From: Xestospongia muta
Lineage: Eukaryota; Porifera; Demospongiae; Haplosclerida; Petrosiidae
DNA length: 64,000 bases
Reading direction: 5' to 3'
Assembly: GCA_963693285.1 (NCBI GenBank)
Contig: OY848927.1
Location: 64,501-128,500 of the forward strand
A program made the translations under genes and the position numbers. Position 1 is the first letter of the stretch. Each line of letters starts with the position of its first letter. Positions 37,901-47,412 of this stretch are shown piece after piece. The notes under the pieces were generated by a model. The model saw only the letters and a list, made by a program, of their open reading frames with translations, made no database searches and was not told where the DNA came from.

Positions 37901-39192
37901 AATTTACTTGTACATTTACTAGTAGAACAAAGGGCATTATATAAACATTTTTAAAAGGATAATCCAACATTTTAGAGCAGTGATACTAATGTCATTTAAC
38001 GAAGACCTACACAGCTATCATCACCAATAAATTTGTAGCGATTTCATTCTTTAAAGTCTGTAAAAAACCAAAACGAATTCATTAATTTACATGTACATTT
38101 ACTAGTAGAACAAAGGGCATTATATAAACATTATTAAAAGGATAATCCAACATTTTAGAGCAGTGATACTAATGTCATTTAACGAAGACCTACACAGCTA
38201 TCATCACCAAAACATTTGTAGCGATTTCATTTTTTAAAGTCTGTAAAAAAACAAAACGAATTCATTAATTTACATGTACATTTACTAGTAGAACAAAGGG
38301 CATTATATAAACATTTTTAAAAGGATAATCCAACATTTTAGAGCAGTGATACTAATGTCACTTAACAAGGACATATATAGCTAACTTCATAAAAAAATTC
38401 AAGTGATTTTGTGACGTGGACCAAATTCTCAATTTTTGGCTCGAGACCATGGACTATAGTCCATGGTCTCGAGCCAAAAATGGCAAAAAAATGAAATTAC
38501 TTCAAATTTTTTATGATGATAGCTATATAGGTCCTTGTTAAGTAGAATAATTGTTTGTTCTTAGAAATGTTGTTAAAGTCAGTAAAAAAACCAAAACGAA
38601 TTCATTAATTTACATGTACATTTACTAGTAGAACAAAGGGCATTATATAAACATTTAAAAAAAGATAATGCAACATTTTAGAGCAGTAATACTAACGTCA
38701 TTTAACAAGGACCTATATAGCTATCATCACAAAAAATGTGAAGTGATTTCATCCTTTAAAATCTGTGCAACATTACCGAAACAATATAATATGTAACCAT
38801 GGCAACAAATACCATATTAACAACATATATATAGCCATAACAACAACATTTCTGTCACTATAATAATAATTATAATACTATTATATTAGGTACATCATGC
38901 TACTCCATTAGAAGGCCAGTTATCTCATTTAGTATCACGTGATTGTATACATCGTTATATTAAGTGTGTGTGTCAACCATTTATAAGTCGCATGGAACAG
39001 GAAGTTTTAACTAATCAAGGTATAACCACACCCCTTTTAATTGTTCTAACATTCTTTTATTTTTTAGAGAACAAATCCATATCCTTTAGACTTAGTGGCC
39101 ATGACTACACAACTTTATTATTGCCACGTCTCCAGATGAAGTTACTAGAAATGCAATTATTTGATTTTAGACTTGCTGCTAGTAAATATTAA
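19920..39192 (+). CDS. CTC1: CTC1-like subunit of the CST telomere complex, split by a 15.5 kb satellite-filled intron
   Basis: Some fifteen exons between 19972 and 23424 encode a run of OB-fold-like segments: LLLTDKTGSIPCK, ILVGHVTSNDVTGYLQLTDS, GQLHLTTPTLIKVYGNIILV, PLGLLPGTTIKCIKF, VILDDGSGECHLYADD. The repeated pattern of fold-limiting LTD(S/K)TG strands and a CxxC motif late in the protein (CSTCHTLIGC) suits CTC1, which with STN1 and TEN1 binds telomeric single-stranded DNA and recruits DNA polymerase alpha. Exon joining across the intron 23425-38889 is in phase (RQL then VHHATPLEG), and the last two exons (to the TAA at 39190-39192) carry CIHRYIKCVCQPFIS and DYTTLLLPRLQMKLLEMQLF. The start is uncertain: an ATG immediately followed by a GT donor at 19920-19924 would make an exon of the initiator codon alone. 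CTC1 diverges fast, so the name is moderately sure. Confidence 0.65.
23842..23889. repeat. Perfect 48-bp palindrome in a satellite switch unit; recurs about eight times
   Basis: TTTTTGGCTCGAGACCATGG followed by ACTA is exactly mirrored by TAGTCCATGG and the rest of the arm with no loop. The same core starts near 26175, 28343, 29963 (shortened), 31753, 33371, 35719 and 38433. It is flanked by longer imperfect arms: CTTAACAAGGACATATATAG upstream and CTATATAGGTCCTTGTTAAG downstream, so each unit is an inverted repeat of about 190 bp where the array runs into an inverted half-monomer and returns to the original orientation. Confidence 0.9.
29963..29996. repeat. Shortened palindrome copy, 14 bp lost at the centre
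   Basis: Here the core is TTTTTGGCTCGAGACCATGG directly followed by TCTCGAGCCAAAAA. The 14 bp between the two CCATGG sites of the other copies are missing, and the remaining sequence is still a perfect palindrome of 34 bp. Confidence 0.9.
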
Positions 39193-39218
39193 AATACAAT
39201 TTATTGACTATTATTAAA

Positions 39219-40932
39219 TTAAGTCAAATCAGAGCAATCTTCTTTAACTAAACTTGGTATGACCATCACACGAGAATAGTTTCGCTGATAACTTGGTTTG
39301 TGATAACTTTCTGAAGACATACTTCTCTGAGGATAATTCTGCACATTTGAAGGAAATGAAGTTTCTAAAGACATGTCTTGTGATGTTCTAGAAGGCCGTG
39401 TTGTCCTAGGTGCTGGAGACCCTGTCATTAGATGATTATTATTCTATAAACATCAATAAAATTACTTGATCTAGCTGGAGAGGATGTTCCTGGAAAAATA
39501 CTAATTCTACGAGGTTTACGTGCAAATAATTTTTGATGAGCTATGCCATCAGTTAGGCATTGATGTCGAGTAAGCCGATTACGTTGTCCAGTAAACCACA
39601 CCCACCAACTTGTAGGAATAAAATTATGAAGAAAAGTCTATCCAATATATGCTATAAATAAACCAACAATAACTGGCTTACTAGTAATCCATGTGGCCAG
39701 TACCCAGCACAACATGAAGCATATGTTAATGTATTCAATGCCTCAGTAACATAAAGTTCAGGAGTAGGATATAAATAAGACGAGTGTCCATCTTTTGCTA
39801 ATTTGAAGGGTTTTAATGTCTATTGGTCAATAATGCCACACCTACTAATTAACTATGACGTATACCTGTACAGTTATATTTTTTCGATGACATTCTTCAT
39901 GTAATGCTTGACCCAATATACTAACAAACCCCTATAATTAATTATTATAATTATATGCTTATTAATAATTTCACTGACCATAGATGCTGCCTCTGCTGCT
40001 AATAATGGAGTGGGTGGAGCATGAGCTAATGTTGAAGATACATTGATAATAGCCCCACGACCTCGTTCTAACATAGTAGGTAACACAATGTGTGTTATCT
40101 AAAATATATACTGAGTAAATATAATATTATTATATAATATATAACTCACTATGGTTGTAGCTGCAATATTGACATTGACAAGTTGCCATAATCTCTATAT
40201 AAATAAAAATAATACATAACGTACTATGTATTATCATACTGACCATTCTTGGGACTTGAGAGAAATACTGAGGGTGATCATATTTAATAGGATTTATATT
40301 AACTATATACATGTACATGAAATATAACCAGTTATTATCATATGCTAACCTAATATTCCAATATCAAGACGGTCAGTTAAAAGAGCTTCTTCAATTTCCT
40401 CAAACACTTGTTGTCCCATTAAAAAGTCAGCATGGATACCATATGCTTGAACAGAGTAATGGGACTCTATAAATCATGTCAGAACTATAAATATATCCCT
40501 TTAATAACTTACGAATATTACTAACAACTTGGATTAAGTCATCATATGATCGACTTACTAAAACCACATCAAGTCCACGTCTAGCCAACTAGAAATATAA
40601 TAAACACTAAGGACTCCTATAATTTTGTACCTCATTAGCAAAGGCCATACCCAGTGAAGATGTTGCTCCAGTAACCACTATTGGAATAATTATTCATGTT
40701 GTATAATCATTATCTACTTACCAGCCCATCTACCAAATCTCTCACTTATATTAACTTGTCCATACCATTTAGAATATAGGTAAGTTCTAAGTCCTGGAAC
40801 AATACTCGATAGTGCTTGTGTTATTTTAACGATACCCACACACACTCCAGCATAAAATAAACTGTCCAATAATCTTGTCGTCCAAGGACTAAAGAGATCT
40901 TGAATTAAAAAAGAAACTGAATCTCCATTCAT
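39219..40932 (-). CDS. HSDL1: HSDL1-like short-chain dehydrogenase, probable pseudoenzyme
   Basis: About nine exons. The N-terminus has a membrane-anchor segment (LDSLFYAGVCVGIVKITQAL), then FGRWAG runs into VTGATSSLGMAFANELARRG, the dinucleotide-binding motif. Later, NPIKYDHPQYFSQVPRM, VNVNIAATTIITHIVLPTML and GRGAIINVSS align well with vertebrate HSDL1, as does GYWPHGLLTFLHNFIPTSWW near the end after a 44-bp intron. The catalytic YxxxK is replaced: the aligned segment reads AAEAASMGFVS, so both Tyr and Lys are gone. Human HSDL1 also lacks the Tyr (Phe instead) and is regarded as inactive, but keeps the Lys. The NNxG structural motif reads NINP here. The last exon encodes a Ser/Arg-rich tail absent from human HSDL1. 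Its stop lies 26 bp from the CTC1-like stop. Confidence 0.85.
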
Positions 40933-40994
40933 GTTGCTCGACTAAAGGGGGCGTGGCTCATAAAGTTATAACATTATTGACTGTTATAATCAAA
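40933..40994. promoter_or_regulatory. 62-bp divergent interval between HSDL1 and UQCRH
   Basis: The two start codons are 62 bp apart on opposite strands, so promoter and both 5' leaders must sit here or overlap the genes. It contains GGGGGCGTGGC, the GC-richest word nearby, a possible Sp/KLF-type site. No TATA box is clear. Confidence 0.4.
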
Positions 40995-41354
40995 ATGGCT
41001 GACGATAAACAGGTTCAAGAGTTTGAACAGGTAAAACTCCTATTAATAATGTTATTTATAACAAAATGTTTGTTAAGGAAGAGGAACAAGAAGAAGAAGA
41101 AGATTTAGTGGATCCTCAAGATGAATTAAAAGAGTCATGTAGTGAGCGACAAGAATGTGTCAAGTTAAAAGAAATATTTGACGACTGTGAGGAACGTGTT
41201 CAAAGTAGAAGTAATACAACAGAAACTTGTAGCCAGGAACTGCTTGACTTTCTTCACTGTGTGGATCATTGTGTAAGCCACACCCCTCATTAATAACCCT
41301 TCTCATTATGATTTATTACAGGTGGCAAAGAACCTGTTCCAGAAGCTCAAATAG
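40995..41354 (+). CDS. UQCRH: Cytochrome bc1 complex hinge protein (subunit 6)
   Basis: Three exons encode about 90 residues. An acidic N-terminal run (EEEQEEEEDLVDPQDELKES) is followed by the paired-cysteine helices typical of the family: CSERQECVKLKEIFDDCEE and CSQELLDFLHCVDHCV, then AKNLFQKLK. The cysteines form two disulphides across a helical hairpin in the intermembrane space of mitochondria, where the protein helps cytochrome c1 bind cytochrome c in complex III. Length and cysteine spacing match the family. The start ATG is preceded by the short shared promoter with HSDL1. Confidence 0.92.
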
Positions 41355-41387
41355 TACTGTTGACATTTAGTGTATTAGTATGATTAT

Positions 41388-41951
41388 TTAATAATAATAT
41401 ATTGCATATGCGACAGCAACTGCAAATATTGTTTCCTACACAAGAAAACTCATTAAAATGTGGGTGGAGCATTTGCTACATACATTCATATAAAGAGCTT
41501 GTGTATAATTGTCTGTATCCATATCCCAGAAACAGCGAGAGCCCATTCTATAGAATAAATGCAATCAATTCTAAGAAGGAAATTATATAACATTACTTGA
41601 CACCTTCTCCTCTTTGTTCTCCTATAACAACTTGCACTACATATTTGTAACGTTCTAATGATAAATCTATTGAGATAATAATCACACATAAATGAACACT
41701 TTATATAGGATACTTTTTAATTTCTCTTTAATGTTATCAGATATCTCTTTACTCCATAACTCTGTCTCACTACCATACTGTTTGTCATGAAGTTTATCAA
41801 CTAATACTTTATGTAATACCTCCTTTACTAATGCTGGACGAAATCTAATAAGAGATAATTTTTATAGAAAAATAATTATATTTGCTTACTTGTCTTTAAA
41901 ATTAGGTCGAATTGTGTAAGTAGGTTCATTAGTAGATGGTTCTTCCATCAT
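41388..41951 (-). CDS. DYNLT2B: Tctex1-type dynein light chain DYNLT2B (TCTEX1D2)
   Basis: Five small exons. The start (MMEEPSTNEPTYTIRPNFKD) leads into FRPALVKEVLHKVLVDKL and ISDNIKEKLK. The signature block is LERYKYVVQVVIGEQRGEGV, then KMGSRCFWDMDTDNYTQAL, and after a 50-bp intron ETIFAVAVAYAIYYY to the stop. This matches the Tctex1 domain of TCTEX1D2, a light chain of dynein-2 needed for retrograde intraflagellar transport in cilia. Without the last two introns the frame would stop just after GEGVK, losing the final beta strands. The stop is 33 bp from the UQCRH stop. Confidence 0.9.
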
Positions 41952-42245
41952 ATTTACTGGTACCCATAGCAACATGACACACCCACCTAATATACTATAT
42001 ACTTAGTATACTAGTAATTCTTTTTGCTTTTAAATTTCAAAATTTGTGCATAGATTGACAATTTAACACATAATTATAGTTTCAATAAAATTAGTGTTTT
42101 TGGAAATTTGTAATAATAATGGCGAATACTAAGAGAAGGGCATAGTGTAGTATACGGAGTTGACCGTTATTTCTCCATTGCATTTTGTATACAAATTTCA
42201 GAACACTTTTGTATACGTCCGTAAATCTACATCTTGTTTAGAAGA
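41952..42245. promoter_or_regulatory. Divergent promoter region of DYNLT2B and NDUFA1
   Basis: 294 bp between start codons. It holds TATACGGA near 42151 and, at 42212-42225, the inverse of TTTACGGACGTATA, which also appears (one base different) upstream of MSL2 at 18495-18508. No TATA box is evident. Confidence 0.4.
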
Positions 42246-42536
42246 ATGTGGCCAGAGGCTCTACCTTCGTTTATCATAATAGCTGCTTGTATAACTGTTA
42301 CTGGACTCTCTCTAAAATTTCTTGACAGATGGGAGAACAATGGAAGAGTAAGTATGACGTCATTATGATGCTGTTACTGATATTTGCCAATTAACAGCCG
42401 AGACGCTATCTGATGGATGAATGGGACCATGCAATGATGGCTCGTGATAAGAGATTGACAGGGCATACACGAAAACAACAGGTACTCCATTTCATTGAAT
42501 GTAATTATATTTTGCCCCTTTCATTAGGGACTTTAA
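42246..42536 (+). CDS. NDUFA1: Complex I subunit MWFE
   Basis: Three exons give a protein of about 75 residues. MWPEALPSFIIIAACITV is a single N-terminal membrane helix starting with the conserved MW, followed by LKFLDRWENNGRPRRYLMDE and WDHAMMARDKRLTGHTRKQQ. The WxxxMMxRDxRLTG block is the hallmark of NDUFA1 across eukaryotes. The last exon adds only Gly-Leu and the stop after a TTTCATTAG acceptor. The protein sits in the membrane arm of mitochondrial complex I and is needed for its assembly. Confidence 0.9.
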
Positions 42537-42654
42537 TGAATGTTTTCAAACAAATAAGACATTGTAGCACTAAAAAAATTGCTATATTGTTTACATTATA
42601 TTCACACATTAGAAATCCTAGCCACACCTACAAATTTATTAGTTAGTTTTAATG

Positions 42655-45335
42655 TCAGAGCCTGGACTCCTCAGATCGATGGATTAGCCTTTGCCTGTCT
42701 GAACCTAATCCAATGTCCTCATCCATACCACTGCTACTTTCATAATGATGAGAATGAGCAAAGTCTGAGTCACGAAATGACAGGACATTATCATGTTCAT
42801 CTTCAAATTCATCTGATGACTCTCCTGATGATGATGACGCTATTTCACTTGAGTCTTCCTCTAGCTATAATGAAAAGTAACCACACCCATTATGAGCCAC
42901 ACCCACTTACCTCTTCAGGTTTGGGCTTACATTTAGAGCAGCATTTAATTAATGGAACACACCAATAGGGACAAAATTCATCCAGTGGACGTCCACGATG
43001 TGTAAACAAAGGCACAAGATAGCTAATAATATAATTAAATTATTAATTACGTGAGTGGGTGTTACTTTTTGTTAAGTTGAGAAAATTTAGAAATCAAAAA
43101 GTTTCCTTGTTGTTTGTCATATGGAATGACTCGTCCCTGTCATTAGTACAATATGTAAAGATGTCATTATGATGTCATACTTACATCTTCATTCAATTCT
43201 TCATCATCATCCTGAACACCAACCCTATAATTAGTAATTAATAATACAATAATTAATCAAAAATACCTGATCTTGAGACATTGTAGAGCTAATGTTGTAA
43301 GTCCTCCACAAACTAATACAGTTGCCATTACAATTATTAATGTTGTAGTAAAAATAAGTTGTCTTTCTTCACTTTGCGTATTACGAATTGCTAAGGCAAA
43401 TGCGATAGCACCACGTAAACCTATAATATTAAATGATATTATTATTACTAATATATCAAGGGATTTACCTGCAAACACAAGCATATGTTGAAATCGGAAA
43501 CTGATTTTCTTGGAGCGACCCAAGTTGAGTAGAAATGACAAAACATATATATTGATAACACGACCAGCAAAAATGGCCACAAATGAGAAAGCAATAAATC
43601 CTGGTACCCATTGATGGTTTTCAAATGTAAACAACGACAAACCCATGTAAGAAAATACAAAGTTCTCTGCCAAGAAATTAATTAGCTCAAATAATTCCTT
43701 TGTTCTTCGTCGTGACTCATGACTCATATTAATGTAAGTATAATACGACTGCATTATACCACAAAATAGTACAGCAACAATACCTAAATAATCTTGATAA
43801 ACCTGTTTTAAAAACTGGACTAACCAGTTAAACTAAGTAATTCAGCAAGGACAAAAGAAGAATACGACATAATCACAAATATTGATGTCTCTAATAAAGG
43901 ATAGTCTCGTAACTTGGAAAATTTCATTAACTATTAATAACCAAAAGAAAATAAAGGGTCAGTACCTTGTAATTAACTTACTAATGATGTCACTAATCCA
44001 ATGAAACATCCAAGTAGAAATGACCCAAGAAATATACCAATAAATGAACCAATAGATTTGAAGAGAGCAACTATATTAAACCTATTACCCTCTCCACTAT
44101 ATTCATCAACAGATCTAATAACAGGGGTTATGTTATATGTACCCAAACATTCCATTACTAACCTAAACAAAACAATAGCAACAGCATCATTCATAACACT
44201 CTCTCCAAATACAAGAGAATACAAGTCATGATCAACATGAAGGTCATGAAATATAGCCAACACAGTGACTGGATCAGTAGCAGATATCAGAGAACCAAAT
44301 AACAACGAAGGAATAATTGACATACTAAATTCCTCTGGAGTGCCAGCTATAGACACATTATTGTTGTCAGCTAAATCTGCTATTCTATTGTCAATACCAC
44401 TCAATACCCAGCCATACATCAAAGCACTGTTAAGTCACATGACATATCATATGACTATCAAATGATCACTTACCCTACTACAAAACAAGATATCGTTGTA
44501 CCAGCGAAAGCAAACATCATTAACGAGCCAACATTTCGAAAGAAATGTCTCTATAATAACAATAGATTATTGTCAATTTTGAAATAGCTAACCTTCTGAA
44601 GACTATATCCAGCATAAAATATAATAGGAGGAAGTAAGACAAAAAAGAAAAGCTCAGGATCAAACAGGAGCTACGGAAGAATTAATAATAATTAATAAAA
44701 GTGGGTGTGACTGTTGCTTACTGCCTCCTCAATACGATCTCCTTGTCTTGTTTTAAAGATTTTACTCGATATTGAACAACGAAATTCATCTCCGTCTAGA
44801 CTGGTTAATATAATCCTATCACCAACTTCAAATGTATGAACAGGGGTGTGGCCAGTAGGATCACAGTGTGCACCATCAACAGCTAAATAGTATTGGTCTT
44901 GTTTTTGTGATGGATATACATAATGAATTAATACACCAATTATAATACCTAACAATAATAAAAAATATATATCATAGAATTATAATAACAATTTTTACCA
45001 TAACACATAGAGAGACCAGTCTCGTGCATAATTCTAAACCTTTTCACTTTAAAAATCCATATAGTAATAATTGTAATAGTGAGTAGTAACAATATCAATA
45101 ATAGGGCACTGCTATCTTGAGTATGAACATATTCTGACCTGTGATCACTAGCATCCAATACAATATTAGGCATATAATACACTTTGCTACCATCATCTGT
45201 GCCGTTAGTTAATTGCGAATAGTTCGTGATATTAAAGTTGGCTTCATTAATGTTATCATAAACAGTTCGCCAGTAATCTTGGCTGTTGTTAACGTGAAGT
45301 AAAGGATAACATTGTTCTGCAGAAGAATCAGCCAT
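42655..45335 (-). CDS. SLC9A6/7/9: Organellar Na+/H+ exchanger of the NHE6/7/9 group
   Basis: About a dozen exons. The start [20 protein letters not shown] precedes a lumenal stretch with Asn-linked glycosylation sites and a hydrophobic helix. [14 protein letters not shown] then opens the exchanger core. [20 protein letters not shown] (amiloride-region helix), [20 protein letters not shown] (transport-site Asp) and [17 protein letters not shown] are the core motifs; HYTY-like [28 protein letters not shown] and [14 protein letters not shown] follow. HETG and the DPELFF-LLPPIIF forms favour the endosomal NHE6/7/9 group over NHE8 or plasma-membrane NHEs. The acidic, Ser-rich tail ([17 protein letters not shown]) is expected in the cytosol. 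The family exchanges lumenal H+ for Na+/K+ and limits acidification of endosomes. Confidence 0.88.
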
Positions 45336-45413
45336 ACTTAAGTCTTATCTTCATATGATGAATCACGTGACCGATATGGTTGCTATGGTAATTACCGTTA
45401 ATCAACAAGGAGA
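45336..45413. promoter_or_regulatory. 78-bp divergent promoter between the NHE and LRR genes, with TCACGTGA
   Basis: Start codons are 78 bp apart. TCACGTGACC at 45363 is an E-box of the CLEAR/MITF-TFE or USF type. CLEAR elements are known to drive endosome and lysosome genes in vertebrates, which would suit an endosomal exchanger; that link is inference. Confidence 0.45.
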
Positions 45414-47317
45414 ATGGAGAAAAGTCAAAGGGTACCCCTTCTTCGTAGGCCCCGCCCACCATCAGAGAAATACTTAAAGAGTATTCCACAGGGTCCTATT
45501 AGACACGAACCAACATTGTCTTCATTGACTAGACCACATCCATTATCTCATCCCATTACAGCCGATAGTCAGCTCCACCCACCTGGAAACACTCCTAATT
45601 ATGTCACCCCATCTTCTAGAGGACAATTTCATATTTACCCTCTCCAACCTAAAGGTCCTCCAGCCTTACCCCCAGGAAAGGTTCTGACTAACCCATTCAT
45701 AATCCAACATCCTGCAAACATGACCACATCCACTAACTTTGTTTTCAATGACTTCCTTCAGTCACGTGACCAATCATGTGACAGACTTATTAAATCAAAG
45801 TTAAACAGCGCAATGATTTCACGTGAAAATTATCTTAAAATGACGAGTTGGTTTGCTAGCCACACCCCTCAACAAATCACTCTGAATACAGTTAACTTAC
45901 AAGGTTCACTCAATGACATAATATAAACCACATATACCATTATTGTACAGGAGAATTATTACCATCACCTGCAACAAGAATACCTCAACATCAATTATTG
46001 ATAGGTATACATCCATTTATTGAGTATCTCTCATTACAGTCCCTATAGAATTTCATGCAATGTTAAAAGATATCATTGATATCCCAGAATTATCAATAAC
46101 AGTATCTACTGATAGTTTAGAACTATATGACAATGATGATGATGATGATGATTTATTTATACAAGCTGCTAGATCAAGATATTTCTGTGGAGAAGAACGA
46201 AACAACTCTCCATTTGGTACATTATTAATCTATGATGGCATTATGATGTCATCTCTCTCTAGATTACACTCATCGACCATTAATTGATCCAGCAGAAGTT
46301 GCTATATTACGCTCAATGATATATGGAGGTACAAGACTAACATTGAAGGCTCACTTTCTATCAGAGTTACCTAATCTAACTCCACTCATTACAACATTGA
46401 CACACTTGAATTTATCATTTAACAACTTGAAAGTACATATAATGTTATATGACTTAATAATATCATATTATTATAGGTATTTCCTCTGGAGGTTTGTCAA
46501 TTACATCAATTAAATGTGCTTAAATTAAGGAACAACCCCATTAGAGAAATATCATCAGGTACATAGATCATCTAGTATTTATTTTAGTATTTTTATAGCA
46601 ATTAAAAGTTTACGAAAACTACGAGTCCTGTCAATACCATTCAATTTATTAACAGATCTACCACCAGGGTAAACTGACAAACCAGTTTTATAAACCTGTT
46701 ATAACTACAAAACAGATTATTCGATGTAACATCATTACAAGACTTGGACATTTCTCACAATAGTATACAATGGATTTCACCAGACATCTCAAAATTAAAG
46801 TAACTATCTTTCACATTTCTTTCTATTACACATTACAGACAGTTAATACGACTTAATATTGAATGCAATCTACTTGCTGGTCTACCATCAACAATGCTAA
46901 CTCTAAATTTAACTCATATACAAGCAGACAGTAATTATTTTCATCCGTTACTTTGGAAAGATAATACACATAATCAACCTCAGGTCAGGAACGCTGGTAT
47001 CAACTTGTCCTCATTTTGTCTATAGACTCTAGCTGATCTCTGCTGTCTACATCTAACACAAGAGAGAGTACCCCCCTCAATAAAAGATATATTAAATAAG
47101 TAAGACCATACTTATGAAGACACTTTATATTACATCTATATACACACATAGACCTAGTGGTATTTGTGACTATTGTAAAGGACCTATATATGGCTCTGGG
47201 TTACGTCTAATAACTGGTGTACAAAAAGAACCATTCCACACAAAAAATATTCCCGTCATTTTTCAGCTTTGCTCCCCAACCTGTCATAAAATGATGAGAA
47301 CACCAATTCTACAGTGA
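45414..47317 (+). CDS. Leucine-rich-repeat protein with C-terminal zinc-ribbon-like segment
   Basis: About eight exons. The N-terminal ~160 residues are Pro-rich and look disordered (PLLRRPRPPSEKYLKSIPQG). An acidic Asp run (DNDDDDDDLF) and a linker lead to LRRs: LTHLNLSFNNLKVFPLEVCQ, LNVLKLRNNPIREISS, LRVLSIPFNLLTDLPPGLF, LQDLDISHNSIQWISPDISK, LIRLNIECNLLAGLPSTML, about six in all. The end has CDYCKGPIYGSG and, further on, CSPTCH, paired CxxC-type sites that could bind zinc. Several animal LRR proteins end this way, LRRC63 among the candidates, but I cannot fix the orthologue. Likely an intracellular scaffold. Confidence 0.7.
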
Positions 47318-47412
47318 TATCATAATTATAACACAAATGTTTAAGATTTGATTTGTGTATGAAGAAAGTTTACAACAGAAGGAGAAAGATAGAGAGAAGT
47401 AACTGCTATACA

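Larger units (their letters stand above)
23562..38762. repeat. Satellite array, ~183-bp monomer, about 80 copies, inside the CTC1-like gene
   Basis: Monomers read CGAATTCATTAATTTACATG, TACATTTACTAGTAGAACAA, AGGGCATTATATAAACATTT, then TTTAGAGCAGTGATACTAAT, ATATAGCTATCATCAC and ATTCTTTAAAGTCTGTAAAA. EcoRI-site spacing of 183-184 bp (for example 24554, 24737, 24921) sets the period. Several variant classes, recognisable by AACAAGGACCTATATAG, AACGAAGACCTACACAG, AACAAGGACTAATATAG or AATGAAGACCTATACAG, recur in blocks of 9 to 15 monomers, so the array has higher-order structure. No open frame of note exists in it. It makes up nearly the whole 15,465-bp intron, while other introns in the window are ~45-60 bp. 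Confidence 0.95.

Noticed and set aside
23562..38762. Possible long non-coding RNA gene or large transposon with coding capacity
   Set aside because: Monomers have stops in all frames and no conserved open frame; the array is satellite within an intron. Transcription as an intron is expected, a separate RNA gene is not shown.
43273..44465. Plus-strand open frames of 66-76 codons opposite the Na+/H+ exchanger
   Set aside because: They are antisense shadows of membrane-helix exons; the minus strand carries the recognised exchanger motifs.
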